A DNA stretch of 64,000 nt from Callorhinus ursinus (lineage: Eukaryota; Chordata; Mammalia; Carnivora; Otariidae), in NCBI RefSeq assembly GCF_003265705.1, contig NW_020312827.1:14876120-14940119 (forward strand), in the 5' to 3' direction. Positions 31,656 through 43,625 of this stretch are shown here, piece by piece. A model generated the notes under the pieces. The model was not told where the DNA came from. It worked only from the letters and a program-made list of their open reading frames with translations, and ran no database searches. Position 1 is the stretch's first letter. Each line of letters starts with the position of its first letter. Position numbers and translations under genes: made by a program.

Positions 31656-31907
31656 GGAGGGCCCACAAACAAGTGTGAATCCCACATGTCAACTCTATCC
31701 ACTGAGTGGATAGAAGCAACGCTCTTCTCTAAGACTTTCCAGATAACAGCGAGGGCCGGACAGCAACTCAGGAGGGTGAATCCGGAGAATTCCTGCCGTT
31801 GTCTTAATATGTTTGCAGTCCAGGCAAAGTCCTGGCCCTGCTCCCAGGGTGGTTAAATCACATATGTAGATAGATCTGAAAGAGCTTTTGAGAGAAGAGG
31901 TACTTTA

Positions 31908-31941
31908 TTTTTTTTAAAGATTTTATTTATTTGAGACAGTG

Positions 31942-31980
<39 letters not shown>

Positions 31981-32133
31981 GAGGAGGGTGGAGGGGCAGA
32001 GGGCGAAGGAGAAGCAGATTCCTGGCTGAGCGCAGAGCCTGATGCTGGGCTCGATCCTAGGACACCCCGGGACCACTACAGGAGCCGAAGGCAAATGCCT
32101 AAGAGGACGAACTACCCAGGTGCCCCGAGGCAG
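31908..32133 (-). mobile_element. SINEC, inverted, with expanded (GA)n
   Basis: TTTTTTTTAAAGATTTTATT tail complement, a (GA)n run at 31946-31975, GATGCTGGGCTCGATCCTAG body and ACTACCCAGGTGCCCC head complement. Target duplication GAGGTACTTTA at 31897-31907 and 32134-32144. The 187-codon frame 32042-32605 reads out of this SINE. Confidence 0.93.
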
Positions 32134-32144
32134 GAGGTACTTTA

Positions 32145-32240
32145 ATCATCCTCGAATGCCACTGCTCTTGTTGCCAGGGGGAGAAACTGAGGCTCAGGGA
32201 TTTGAAATGACTCTTGCAAGCCCCAAGCAAGCCGTGAGGC
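32145..32240 (+). mobile_element. MIR core fragment
   Basis: GGGGGAGAAACTGAGGCTCA, GGGATTTGAAATGACTCTTG matches the MIR core. Confidence 0.6.
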
Positions 32241-33354
32241 TGAGAAAGGAGCTCAGCCTCTGCTTTCCCTTCTACTTCCTCTGTCCTCCTTGGTGTGACC
32301 TCAGTCGTGCTGTGATGCATGGGAAGGGACTAAAGGGAAACGTCCCTTTCCAAATAGTGTCCTGTCTGTCACGCAACAGTGTTTGTAAATGTCGGGGGAC
32401 AGTAACAAAAAGAAAAGAAAAAGAAAAAAAAAAAAAACAAAAACAGAAACCCAGGGAAGTTGTCCCTAGTGTGAGGTCTGGTTTCTCAAGGACACACCAT
32501 GGAGCTGAACTAAAGGGAGGCTGTCGCCAGACTGACGGTGCTTCTTTCCAGGGGGACACATTTCCTCTTGTGGGAAGCTTCTCATTCGTAAACCAAAGCA
32601 GATAAAAAAAAAAGGTCTATTCCGGCCCGCTGAGTGTGACCGACACATTTGAAAATATCTTTCTACTAAGACAGGGGAAGGGGATAATGTAAGAATACAC
32701 AGACAAATACACAGGGAAATCTATTCCAAAAATTGGTCCCCTAAAGAAAAATGCGTGTATGACATGGACCTCAGGGCCTCCGTGTCCTTCCCTGACATTT
32801 CTAGGTAACAGAAGAGCCTCCGTTCTAAGGTCTGTCCACTAGATGGCAGCATGACCATGGTAAAGTATCCTACTGCCCTGCTTTGGCATAAAAAAGGGAT
32901 TTAAACTGCACGGAGGTTGGAACTCGGATGGTTTTATGGATGGGAATATGCTGTTAAAATATTCTAAATTATAGTATATATATCTAATATATAATTCTTA
33001 CTATTGTGCAAAGTATATTGGCGTTCTCACTATAATTGTTATCATTAATTATATCATGTGTTATTTAAGCAGGTTTAATGTTATGGCTAAACGTCCTTTG
33101 GCTACCACCACCTTTGCTTGGCTAATTCCAACTTTTGCTAGGCTAAAACTACATTCTTCAAAGGGCAGTGGATGTTTATTTATCAAATGGCTTTAGTCTA
33201 TAGCATTAGCCACCCAGCTGTGATCCTGCTCATTACGGCTCTGTCATGACTTTCACTCAGTTGTATGATAGAATCCGTTTCTTCTTTTTCTCCCGTGATT
33301 TCGTACCAACTAGAACTTGACTTTTGATATTTCGTGGATGTAATCTGTTAAAGC
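32241..33354. other. Unassigned sequence
   Basis: Contains an A-rich run at 32406-32446 and an AT-rich zone at 32950-33070. No gene recognised. Confidence 0.4.
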
Positions 33355-33640
33355 ATTGTTTTTACTGAGCGCCAGGCTGTGTGTAAGCTGTTGGCGATGC
33401 AGAATGAGACTTTCATGGAGGTTACCCACTAGTAGAAGATACCAGGACACAGATATAAGGTACATATGTTAGTACAAAGTAAACTCTCTCTCTCTCTCTT
33501 TTTTTTTTTTTTTTTTTTACAAGTCCTTTTAAGATTTAGACCTTTATCCTGTGGATCATGGAAAGTTCTTTTGGAAATAGCGGGGTGACCAGGAAAAGTG
33601 TTTGGACCTGAGGATATCAGAGGTGGCTTTACAAATTTAA
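33355..33640 (+). mobile_element. Ancient L2-class repeat interrupted by (CT)n/poly-T
   Basis: TTACTGAGCGCCAGGCTGTG, GGCGATGCAGAATGAGACTT, CATGGAGGTTACCCACTAGT then, after the simple repeat at 33484-33518, CATGGAAAGTTCTTTTGGAA. Same class as 2576 and 22390. Confidence 0.55.
33484..33518 (+). repeat. (CT)n followed by poly-T
   Basis: CTCTCTCTCTCTCTCT then about 19 T. Confidence 0.9.
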
Positions 33641-35774
33641 GGATTGTTAGGAGACCGACGGCAGTCGTGTTTGCTGGGGACTAGGGCCGGGCTGCAGCTG
33701 TCCCCTATTGTCACCATCTGTCATCTTTAGGACACATCCACATGGCCGAGACAAAGTAGGTTAGAAATATGCAGACAGTCTGGTTAATTTAGTTAGCTAA
33801 ATAAGTGAATACACACACAGACTGGTCCACAAATAGAACAAGTCATTGTGGGAGGCTATTTAAAGCACTCAAAGGTTGACAAAGAGTGTTCAGATATATC
33901 ACATGTGAGTTTAACAACCCTAGGCCCTGAAAATGAAACCACCTGCCCCAGCTGCCGTAGTGAGCCAGTGAAGAGAGAATTCAGAAGCAGAATGGTAAAA
34001 CGTGTCAGGTGCATGTCGGGGTACCCAGTAGGTTACAAATATACTATGGCTACTATTTACTAGAAGCCTGGCCCTTGGTACCCAGGCATGGCAGTCTTAG
34101 ATCATGCTGTTTCTAGTTCAGTAATTTATGACTTGAGAGCTTCAGATGATTTTGTAAGTTCCAACTTTGATTGTGTGTGTGTGTGTGTGTGGGTGTGTAT
34201 GTGCATGCATGTGCATGCATCTGATCTTCAAATTCTGCTCCTGGGGTCTTTGTGCATCTGCTTAACCTGTGTTTTAGTAAATGGCGGAAGAAGAGGGCGT
34301 GCTTGTTGATCTGTGGTCACAGGACCATACGCCCAACCGGCTTTGTTACTGGGCAGGGTGTAAATTAAGCAACAGGTTCTTCCTAAGACGAGATGTGAAA
34401 TGACTGTACATCATCTGATTAGCCTGGAAAAGGCTTGCTGTGAGCTGGGCCTGGAAGTGATGCTCATTTATAACCTGGGCAACAGGAGGTCTCTTGGTGC
34501 ATGGCCATTAAAGAACTCTGACATGTTAAAAGGAAAAACTGTTGCTCATAGCCTTATAAAACGGGCTTTCTGTTTCCAACAACAACAAAAACAAGCAGAC
34601 AAACAGAAAAAGAAAACTGTGAAAAAGTCAGAATAGCAAAACGCTGGAAAAGTGTGGGTCGGTACGGGGCAAGATGCCAGGATTTCTAGGGCCTGCATTT
34701 CCCATAAAGGAACAAATATATTTAGAAGGTGGCAGCACCTTTTGACATTTGCTAAGTGATTTTGATGATTGACTTTTCAATTGGGTTTCTGTAAGTAAGC
34801 GAAGGAGGGGTACCAGGGAAAAGCAATTTTCCCAATGGGAGTATAAAATCCTTCAGCCTAATGAAATGTTTTCTCTGGTTTAGAGATAACAACCCACTTT
34901 TGGGTTTTATGCCTAATATTGATTCTTTGTGTATTTTTTATAGAAGGCTTGATGAAATTCAGTTAATTGTATTTTATTAGTCTGAGAGATTGTCTTTTTT
35001 AATATTGTCCAGTCCTCCTCACTCGTGACTCTTCATGCCTTCTCCCTGCTCCCTATCAATAGTTTCATTTTGATGGATGGTTTGTGACAGTTAAAAAAAA
35101 AATCAAACTCTCACTCTACCTTTCTGATCTGCTTCCAGTTTGCAGGATTGCAAAAGCGCTGAAAAAGCCAAGTTCCTTTAAGCGGTAAGAAGCTGAAATA
35201 TGGTCATTAAATCCTGATGGGTTTTTCATTCTGCATCCCATAATTTTAAGGAGAACCAGTTCTGAAATGGTTGGATAAATGCAGAAAACATAATAAGGTG
35301 GAAGGGAGGTCCCAAGGCAGCTTTTGAATCTGTGGGACACTGAGTTTATTTACAAACACCGAAAGAACTTGTAAATAATCAGGGGCCGCCTCACTCAGCA
35401 AAGTGGACCCAGGAAGAGAACATGGCGGGTTGGGGGGGTGTCGAGTGCCTTGGTGGCGGGTGGTGGGGGGCTGCTGTGACTTCCACCTTTTTATGTCTTT
35501 GGTGTTTTATCTACTGAAAGCATTATCTTGAGAAAACAGCTTTGCTATTGGGCAATAAGGTGACTTAGTCCTAGGGATAAAGGGTCTCATCAAAGAATTT
35601 GGACAAGAAGAATTAGTAATTAGTGGTTTGTGGAAACTATAATCTTTATTGACTGGGGTGGGCATGGAAAGCAGAATTAAAATTAGAATTGCTTAAAGGA
35701 CAAAAAGGTTCAGATTGATTTAAACCCAAAGAATAATGAAAACAAAAAATAAGAGGCAGCCTGTATTATAGTGC
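33641..35774. other. Repeat-poor sequence
   Basis: Apart from a short GT run at 34172-34196 I recognise no repeats over more than 2 kb. 34680-35000 and 35480-35760 are AT-rich and look unique, so they are reasonable places to test for conserved noncoding DNA. No exon called. Confidence 0.4.
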
Positions 35775-35905
35775 AAATAGTTCTGCCCTAGTGTTTAGGA
35801 GACTTAGATTTTCATCCTGGTTTTGTGACTTAGAAGCCATATGTTCTTGAGTAAATCACTTAAATTCTCTGAGCTTCGGTTTTCCTGTCTGTGAGGTGGG
35901 GTTTT
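35775..35905 (+). mobile_element. MIR SINE, 5' half
   Basis: GGAGACTTAGATTTTCATCC, TGGTTTTGTGACTTAGAAGC, GAGTAAATCACTTAAATTCT, CTGAGCTTCGGTTTTCCTGT. Confidence 0.85.
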
Positions 35906-35909
35906 GGGG

Positions 35910-36125
35910 GGGCTTATTATGGGCTGGGCGAAGAACATCATGTGTGTTATCTAATTTAACTCTCACGAGAACCTTATGAGCCAGGAACGATTATTATTCT
36001 AACACACAGATAAGAAAATGGAGGCACATCGATGGTTGGAAATTTCCCCGAGTCTGCGACAGGGGCAGGATTTGGACACAGACTGTTGAAGGCCAGTGTC
36101 TGAAAGCACTAGGTAATTTCTGCTC
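35910..36125 (+). mobile_element. MIR SINE
   Basis: Starts with GGGCTTATTATGGGCTGGGC, then ATCTAATTTAACTCTCACGA, GATAAGAAAATGGAGGCACA, CAGGATTTGGACACAGACTG. It directly follows another MIR of the complementary half type. Confidence 0.86.
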
Positions 36126-36339
36126 CCATAGAGCCGCCCCGGAGAAATCCTGGCCTCACTTACAGGATTGTGGTGTGTTCCAGTTAAGTTCATACTGGTG
36201 CAAAGTGTTCTATAAAATAAAAACTCACGCCAGTGTCAGGTGGCATTGTTTTCCATTTATTACCCATAGGCTCCCTAGCGTTAGATGTGGTTGAGCGTGT
36301 GGAAGACCAGACTCAAGTGCAATGAGGCTGCTTTGCATC
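36126..36339. other. Unassigned sequence
   Basis: No repeat or gene recognised. Confidence 0.4.
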
Positions 36340-36794
36340 GTGGGCACACTAATTTCCTAGGGCTTCCAAAACAGAGTACCAGAGGCCGGGTAGCTTAGAG
36401 CAATCCGCTTTTATTGTCCCACAGTTCTGGAGGTCAGAGTTTCAAAATCGAGGTTTTGGCAGGGCCATGCTCCCTCTCAAGGCGTGAGGATGTTCCAGGT
36501 GTCTCCCCCCAGCTTCTGGAAGCCTCAGACATTCCTTGGCTTGTAGGTGACCCTCTTCCCGTGTCTTCACATCACCGTCTTCCTCTCTGTGTCTGTCTGT
36601 GTCCAAGTCTCACCCTTTCTAAGGACCCCAGTCGTACTGGATGAGGGCCCACCCCAATGATCTCATCTTAAATTGATCATCGGTAAAGACCTCATTTCCA
36701 ATTCAGATCACATTTACAGATACTGGGGATTAAGACTTTTTATTATTATTATTTTTCTGAGGGTGGTGGTGGGGACACATTTTAACCAGCAACA
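36340..36794 (-). mobile_element. MLT1-type MaLR LTR, inverted
   Basis: CACACTAATTTCCTAGGGCT, CACAGTTCTGGAGGTCAGAG, GGCAGGGCCATGCTCCCTCT, GACATTCCTTGGCTTGTAGG, GATCTCATCTTAAATTGATC follow the inverted MLT1 order closely to AACCAGCAACA. Confidence 0.9.
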
Positions 36795-36876
36795 GTGAGA
36801 AAGCCCAGGGATGGAGTTTGGAGTCAGGCACACCAGAGTCCAAATCCATCCTCCGTGGTTGATTAATGCAGGTGAC
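36795..36876 (+). mobile_element. MIR fragment between two LTRs
   Basis: GGAGTTTGGAGTCAGGCACA, CAGAGTCCAAATCCATCCTC matches the MIR 5' part. It is cut by the next LTR. Confidence 0.7.
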
Positions 36877-37285
36877 TGTGTTAATGTCCTGTTGTGGCAG
36901 AACTGTGACAAATTACATTTAGCGGCTTAGAACAATACATACTTACTGTCTCCGAGTTCTAGAGGTCCGACATCCAAATGAGTGGTGTCCTGAGCTAAAA
37001 TCCAGGTGTCAGCAGGCCTGTGTGCCTAGTGGAGGTTCCAGGGGAGAATCTGTCTTCTGCCTTTTTCAGCCTCTAGGAGCTGCTTGTATTCCTTAGCTCA
37101 GGGCCCCTTCTTCCACCTTCGAAGACAGGAATGTGCTATCTTCAAATCTCTCCTTGAATTTGACCTTGACCTTCTACCTCTCTCTTCCATCTTTCAAGGA
37201 TCCTTGTGATCCCATTGTGATTACAAGGAGCCTTGTGATTACCCCCTGGATAATCTAGTATCCTCTTCCCAGGGCAAGAATCATT
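36877..37285 (-). mobile_element. MLT1-type MaLR LTR, inverted, second copy
   Basis: CTGTTGTGGCAGAACTGTGA, TAAAATCCAGGTGTCAGCAG, GGAGAATCTGTCTTCTGCCT, GCTTGTATTCCTTAGCTCAG. More diverged than the adjacent copy. Confidence 0.8.
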
Positions 37286-38029
37286 CTCAAGGAATTATTC
37301 CACCTCCCACAGTGCTTATCCTAAGCTCCCTGTGTAACGCAGGAATCCTCATGGTCTTACATATGTTGTTGAGAAGGTTGAAGGAAGTCATTCTCATGAA
37401 GAGCTCAGGCTGGTGTCCCACACACGGCAGCAACTCATGACCTGTTGGCTGCAGACACGCTATGCATGTCATGTTGTAATGGAAAGCTATCTTTTTAAAT
37501 CCTCTTGAGGGGTTAGGGAAACTTGTGCAAATATTTCTGATGTTTGTGTGAATGCAAAGCAAAGCGTAGGTGTTCTGGGTTCTGAGTAATCAGTAAAGCT
37601 ATGTGTGCTGCACAGAGGGGGGCTTGAACCTCATTTGTGTTGCCCTCATTTCATTCTGTTGGTTCAGTCAAGTGGCAATTGCTACAGATCATGCTTGGGA
37701 AGACAGCCAATTTAATTTGGCAATCTTAATACAGTTAAATATTCCATTTTTAGGCACCTTAGTGTCTAAGACATTTTAATGGCCACTGTAACACTTACTC
37801 TATCACCTCCCAATCCCCAGCCCCCATTTAAATCATTCTGGAGTGTTTAATGTATCTTATATAAGCAGCCTAAAGCCATACCGATAGAATGGAATAATAA
37901 AAATTATTGTTTTTTTATAACTACAATAACAATATAAATAATTGAGGAATACTTTATGGTTTTACAAAAAGCTTTCTCATAGACCATCAAATAAATGACT
38001 GATTTGATGGCTTCACCAGCATTCCAGTG
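37286..38029. other. Unassigned sequence
   Basis: No repeat or gene recognised; 37870-37990 is strongly AT-rich. Confidence 0.4.
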
Positions 38030-38282
38030 TGAGGACAGAGGTTGGAGGAGCCCTGGCCTCAGAATCAGACTGACCCGCTTTTCATTCTCACCATCACCCC
38101 TTACAAACTCTGTGATCCCAGCCAAGTCACAGATGCTCTCTGGACCTCAGCTTTCATCATCTGTCAGGTGAAACGAGTATCAAAGTTCCCTCATAGGGGA
38201 CAGTGAGGAGTCAAGAGAATACCCATAAAGCGCTTGGTACAGCGCTCGGTGCATTTCAGTGACGATCAGCACTGGCTGCCGT
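38030..38282 (+). mobile_element. Near full-length MIR SINE
   Basis: GGAGGAGCCCTGGCCTCAGA, AAACTCTGTGATCCCAGCCA, TGGACCTCAGCTTTCATCAT, ATAAAGCGCTTGGTACAGCG, CGATCAGCACTGGCTGCC: MIR features in order from start to tail. Confidence 0.9.
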
Positions 38283-39302
38283 TGTAACTCTCACTGCAAT
38301 AAGATATTAACACCAAGCTCTACCAGTTCCAATTGCAGTTGCGTGTTCAAGTTAATTAAGGCTACAGTCCAAAGTCAGATGCAAAACCATAAGCAAGACT
38401 TACAAATGGAGGTGAGCAAGACATGGGTTCTGACTCGCTCCTGACCACCAGCTTGGAGGAAGCTGGAAAGATGGATGTATGGGTGGGGACATGAGAAGGG
38501 GGTTGTGCATAGAGTCGTTGGTGGGGTGAGTTGCTCCCATAGGGAGAAGGGTGGGGTGACTCTTCTCAGGTCCAGAGAGAGGGGCTGCAAGGAATTCACC
38601 CAGAGAATGTAACATGTGTCTCTGGCAGTTTGGTGGACACGATGGACTGGCACGTGACTCATCTCTAGAACTCAGCGTGAGAGACTGACTGGCTAGTTGC
38701 TGACAGAAAGGAGTGAAGGAGCAATTGCACTGCCCTGGGGCCAGCTGCACTCCCTGCATTTCTCTAGGCAAAGGGAAGTGTGTCTCGTGGAGCAGATGGG
38801 GGCTGTGCCTGTGAGTAGTGGGGCTGTCTCAGATCCTGACCAAGATGGCTGCCAGCAGGGGTGAGGTCCATTCCCCCCCACTACCCCAGAGGAAGCAGAG
38901 GTCTGAATCTCCAAGTGTTGCTGGAAGGGAGACATTTGCCCAAGTCAATAGAGCTACAGGAAAGAAATGCTCACCTATGGGGTGAGACTCAGGAAAGAGC
39001 CCCTGGAGAGAAGCTGAGGGCCTCAAGCTAGGTCATCCTAAGATGAGACACCTTTTCTTCTCTCCTTCCCTTAATTCTGATCCAGAAAGGGTCAGAAACC
39101 ACGATTAGCACGTTTGAGGAGAAGGGATGAATGTGCAAGGTGGGGAAGGAGGAGTCAAACATCATCTTTCCCCAGGCAGGCGGCCAGCCGGCTCAGCCAG
39201 CCATGGTCACAGAGAGGTTGTGAGTGAGAACATAAAAGTGGAAAGTTTTATTTATTCCTTGGGACCCCAAGATTTGAGTTATCCAACCAAGACTGCTTTG
39301 AT
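38283..39302. other. Unassigned sequence
   Basis: No repeat or gene recognised. Overlapping minus-strand frames at 38375-39026 reflect moderate GC and lack coding support. Confidence 0.4.
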
Positions 39303-39629
39303 TACAGTTGACCCTTCAACGACACGGGTTTGAACTGAGTGAGTCTACTTATACAGCGATTTTTTACAGTACAGGAAGTGTATTTTCCTTATGATTTTCT
39401 TAATCACATTTTCTTTTCTTTAGCTTACTTTATTGTAAAAATACGGGTTATGGAATATATATAACCTACAAAATATCTGTTAATCGAGTGTTTATGTTAT
39501 CAGTACGGCTTCCAGTGGACGGTAGGTTATTAGTAGTTAACGTTTTGGTGAGTCAAAAGTTATATGTGGTTTTTTGACTGGGTGGGGGTCAGCGCCCCTA
39601 ACCCCTGCATTGTTAAAGGGCCAACGGTA
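39303..39629 (+). mobile_element. Tigger-type (Tc1/mariner) MITE, near complete
   Basis: Flanked by TA. Left end CAGTTGACCCTTCAACGACA, internal GGGTTTGAACTGAGTGAGTC and TTAGCTTACTTTATTGTAAA, right end AAAGGGCCAACGGTA. The terminal inverted repeats CAGTTGACCCTT and CCGTTGGCCCTT pair with two differences. Matches the MER8/Tigger group. Confidence 0.85.
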
Positions 39630-39779
39630 CTTTAAAGTGTCTGAGGGATCCTGACACTTTCCCTAAATCTGATACAGGAGCCAGAAAAAGCCAGTCCTAT
39701 AGAATGAACCAGAAGAGCCACTGAGAGAGAGACCTGGAGCTGCTCCCGGATTGTGTCCCACTAGTTACACTTGTGCAAT

Positions 39780-39965
39780 GTAGTGATTCTGTCATTATTT
39801 CTCACAATAACCTCGGGGTGTAAGTCTTAGTGTGAGAAGAGGTAATGTTTCCACAGACGAAGTGATCAAAGCTCAGAAGGGTCAGGGGTGAGTGCAAAAT
39901 CCCAGATGGAAAGTAAGCGGAGGCAGGCCTTGAGCCCTGGATTCCTGATTCTACTGTTCCATCCT
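39780..39965 (+). mobile_element. MIR SINE
   Basis: TTCTCACAATAACCTCGGGG, TTTCCACAGACGAAGTGATC, CAAAGCTCAGAAGGGTCAGG, GCCTTGAGCCCTGGATTCCT. Confidence 0.78.
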
Positions 39966-41439
39966 GGTCAGAAATGGCAGCAGAACCAAAGCCCATGGGG
40001 ACCCTGGAACCTAAAGCAAACTGGCATAAAGTCAGAGATTTCTTGTCAGGAGCCTTGCATCTGGCTTACAACATGGCATCCTTCATCCTGCGTCAATATG
40101 TGTTTCAATGAAATCCAGATCAAGTCTATGTTCCTTTCTTTTAGCACGATATCTTTTAGGGTATTTTGGTTGGCATTTGTGGCAAGGTCTTAATGCCTTG
40201 CTATCTTTCTTAGAGAAGAATATGTCATAAGTCATTTATTTTCTGCAATAGCTCTATTTTACCACTGTGTGAATGAGGCCATCTTAAATGGAATCATCTA
40301 GAGGAGAACCAAAAAGTTACAAATGGAAACTGCTATAGGAGATCACGGGTCAAATTCTGTTCAGGAACCCAAAGACCCCACTGAAGCTCACCCTCAAAGG
40401 AATAACTTTTCCCTTTTTATGTGAGAATAAATTGGCTTAACTGAGTGTGGGCATTTTACATGTGCTCAGGACCCTTTCCCAGGGGATATTATGGCGTTGT
40501 GACAAGAAGCTCCTTGCCCAGAAATTATGCTTGCTCATGTCTCTGGAGACGGAGAGGGACCACTCCTTAATGCTTTAGAGGAGGTAGGAACGTTCTTGCC
40601 TAGGTGAGGAAATACAAGGGCCCTTCCCCGACTCCAGTGTGGCAGTTTCCTGGTCATGCCCACGGGGTGGGCTGTCAGGTACAGACCATGCTATGGGTCA
40701 CCCTCTGTGTGCAGATAAGCAGTGCCAGCCCTGGGGAGGTGGGGGGGGGGGGCCCGGTTGCCCTTCATTCAACTCACCACCCCCTTGGCCAGGAGCTGGA
40801 AGCAGCAACTGGAAGAACTGAATATTATATCATACTCTCTTGAATAGTAACTAAACGAAAACAAAACAAACACAAAATCTCTGACCAGCCTCTCCCTCCA
40901 CGTCCTGCAGCATCCATCTTGCTGAGGTGATATGAGTTGACATGACTAAAGTCTAGGAAACAGCCAGGTAGGGAGTCACCTCTGATGGTGACAGATACTC
41001 TAATTCTGTCAAGGGCATCTGAAGAAGAGGAGTATGGTTAGCTCAGAAACAAAATCTTAGGGAGGCACGTCAGGTCCATTGGTGGGAGAGGATGTGGTAG
41101 GTTTGCTGCCTGTGACCCCAGAGGTAAGATCCATGGAAGGGGGTTGAGGTCACAGGCAAACAGACTCGGGGCTCGACAAAATGAATAATGTGCTAGCTTA
41201 GGGCGCCTCATACCTAGAAGTCACTGTGTTCTTTGTGGAACCCCATAAGACAACAGACTGAGCTGTTCTGTCTCACCTCCTCTGGCTACTTCTCCTTGTC
41301 TCTCCTCAGAGCTAGTTGATCTGCTACCTGCCAGTCTCTCTAAGGGACTGAGGGTGGGAATGTCCTTCTAATGACATCTTTTGTCGGGGGGTGGGGCAAG
41401 TGGATAGAGTTTGCTAGTTTTCTCCCCTCTCAGAGGGGT
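39966..41439. other. Unassigned sequence
   Basis: No repeat recognised except a G12 run at 40741-40752. No gene recognised. Confidence 0.4.
40741..40752 (+). repeat. G12 homopolymer
   Basis: Twelve G preceded by GGGGAGGT and followed by CCCGG; could be a quadruplex-prone or error-prone spot. Confidence 0.9.
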
Positions 41440-41665
41440 TACAGAATTTGGAATCAGATGGCTGTTGGTTTCAACTGTGGCTCTGCTGCTCATAACATGG
41501 GTGACTTCAGGCCAGTTACTTAACTTCCCCTGCCTCAGTTTCCCCATGTGTAAAATGGGAAGAATAAGAAATCACTGGCAGCCTAGTGTAGTCGTGAGAA
41601 TTAAACGCTTATCACGGCCTGGCACCTGACAATAGCAGGCACTTATAGACAAACGGCAGGTCTTA
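41440..41665 (+). mobile_element. MIR SINE
   Basis: GAATTTGGAATCAGATGGCT, GTGGCTCTGCTGCTCATAAC, TTCCCCATGTGTAAAATGGG, GAGAATTAAACGCTTATCAC, GACAATAGCAGGCACTTATA. Confidence 0.9.
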
Positions 41666-41778
41666 GAGGGCGCTCTGTATTTGTTTCCAGTTTACAATGC
41701 TTAGAAACACTGAGTATAACTAAATGGTACATTCTATTAAACAAAGTAACATTACAAGTCCAAGTACCTAGTGTTTTT

Positions 41779-41987
41779 ATTATTTATTATTTATTTATTT
41801 TTTTAAAGATCTTATTTATTTGACAGAGAGAGAGCGTGAGAGCAGGAACACAAGCAGGGGGAGTGGCAGAGGGAGAAGCAGGCTTCCCGCGGAGCAGGGA
41901 GCCCGATGCGGGGCTTGATCCCAGGACCCTGGGATCATGACCTGAGCTGAAGGCAGATGCTCAATGACTTAGCCACCCAGGCGCCCC
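41779..41987 (-). mobile_element. SINEC, inverted, with a 14-bp target duplication
   Basis: TTTTTTTAAAGATCTTATTT tail, GATGCGGGGCTTGATCCCAG body, TAGCCACCCAGGCGCCCC head complement. TACCTAGTGTTTTT occurs at 41765-41778 and 41988-42001. Head and body are close to consensus. Confidence 0.95.
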
Positions 41988-42204
41988 TACCTAGTGTTTT
42001 TTAAAGCGGTGACTTGATCTTAGGCATTGATGATTCTGAGTTTTGCTGTTAATATTACTATTTTTTTCTAGTTCTTTTGCGTGGATCTCTGCTAGCACAT
42101 GCCAACAGGTAAGTGATAGTAGACTTCATAAATATAAGAAAGTGAGAGAAAACTTAAATTTTATGTAAATTTTATATATATTTTTATTTGTTCAATTCAA
42201 TGTA

Positions 42205-42370
42205 ATTATTTAGGGACTCAAACTGGGTTTGAATTCCCATTTGGCTACTTTATTAGTTTATGACTTTGGACAAATGACTTAACCACTTTAAACTTGTTTG
42301 CTCACCTGTAGAAAGGGAATTATGGTAAGGGTTAAATATAATGAAAATATACAGAGAAAAGCTTAATGAT
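42205..42370 (+). mobile_element. MIR SINE
   Basis: AACTGGGTTTGAATTCCCAT, TTGGACAAATGACTTAACCA, TTGCTCACCTGTAGAAAGGG. Ends where the LTR begins. Confidence 0.82.
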
Positions 42371-42730
42371 TGCTATGGTCTGAATGTGTCTCCTCAAAAT
42401 CTGTATGTTGAAATCCTCATCCCCAAAGGTGATGATTATTAGTCAGTGAGGCTTTTAGGAGGCGCTTAAATCATGAGGAGGGAGCCCTTAGGAATGGGAT
42501 TAGTGCCTTCTAAATGAGGCTCCAGAGAGAATGTTGTCCCCTTCGATCCTGTGAGGACACAGTGAGGAGCCAGCTATGAACCAGAAAGGGGGCCTCAGCA
42601 GCAGGCTGCCATGTTGGCACCTCGATCTTCATGCCTCCAGATCTATGAGAAATAAATGTTTTTTGTTTTTTGTTTTTCAAGTGACCCAGTCTGTGGTATT
42701 TTGTTACAGCTGCCCAAATGGACTAAGACA
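42371..42730 (+). mobile_element. MaLR-type solo LTR (360 bp, complete)
   Basis: TGCTATGGTCTGAATGTGTC start, GCGCTTAAATCATGAGGAGG, GGAATGGGATTAGTGCCTTC, CTATGAGAAATAAATG poly(A) signal, GGACTAAGACA end. TG...CA termini are intact. Flanks ATGAT and ATGCT look like a 5-bp duplication with one change. Confidence 0.88.
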
Positions 42731-42814
42731 ATGCTATTATGTTTTCAAACACTGGTAACTATTATTAATATTTTTTCCTGTGATGGATTTATTCATTATT
42801 TATGCATAAACTAA

Positions 42815-42935
42815 GATCATCTCCCCCTCTCAAAATCCTTAAGTTATTCACCCCTGCAAAGTCCTTTTAGCCATTTGAAGTAATGCTCATAAGTTCTGAG
42901 GATTAGGATGTGGATACCTTGGGGGGCATGGCAGA
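42815..42935 (-). mobile_element. MLT1 LTR fragment, inverted
   Basis: CCTGCAAAGTCCTTTTAGCC, AAGTTCTGAGGATTAGGATG, GTGGATACCTTGGGGGGCAT match the inverted 5' part of an MLT1. Confidence 0.75.
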
Positions 42936-43240
42936 GGGTGATTCTTGTGCTGGAAGCTTCTTTAGGAGGGACGTGCGGGGACTTAGAATCTGTGATTGTA
43001 AATGGGAGACAATGGGGAAGACTGTATGTACCAGGCTAAAATGAGAGCATTTCTCTTTTCCTCTCTGCCCTGTGGTATAATGTTTCATCTCACCTCAGCA
43101 AACCTTTTATCTGTAAATGCATTGTCTTGGGTTATGTTTCATCGAATTTGTACTAATCTGCCGGCCGGTTGAGCTCCTTTCCTACTTTGTTTTTGGGATT
43201 CCCCCCTCTTCTGACACATCCCTTTTTTGCACTTGCTTGC
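42936..43240. other. Unassigned sequence
   Basis: No repeat or gene recognised. Confidence 0.4.
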
Positions 43241-43470
43241 CCCAAACTGATATTTATGTGGCACTTTTATATCAGCACTGTTCTAAACACTTTTATATAT
43301 ATATTTACTCATTTAATAGAATATTCTATGATAAATATATTCTCATTTTTCAGATTAGGGAACTGAGGCACCAAGAGATGTAACTTGCTCAGAATCTCAA
43401 GTGAGTGTTCAGAGCATGTCTGGCTACAGAGCCCACACTTTAAACCACTATATTCCACTGCCTCTCTGCA
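43241..43470 (+). mobile_element. MIR SINE
   Basis: TCAGCACTGTTCTAAACACT, TTTTTCAGATTAGGGAACTG, AGGCACCAAGAGATGTAACT, AACCACTATATTCCACTGCC: MIR 5' half through tail. Confidence 0.92.
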
Positions 43471-43572
43471 AGAAGTCCTCACCAAATAGTCACTATTACT
43501 GTTTTCATCAATCCCCGAAAAAAAAAAATGTTTTGGAGCCTGCTCGTGTAGTTCTGCTCTGCTTTGTCTCAG

Positions 43573-43625
43573 AAACAAACCAAACCAAACCAAACCAAAC
43601 CAAAACAAACAAACAAAAAAAAAAA
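43573..43625 (+). repeat. (AAACC)n / A-rich repeat
   Basis: CAAACCAAACCAAACC pattern followed by AAACAAACAAAAAA and then a (GA)n run to about 43650. Confidence 0.9.

Noticed and set aside
32042..32605. 187-codon plus-strand frame
   Set aside because: It starts inside an inverted SINEC, runs through a MIR fragment and an A-rich run (Lys-rich stretch), and resembles no protein.
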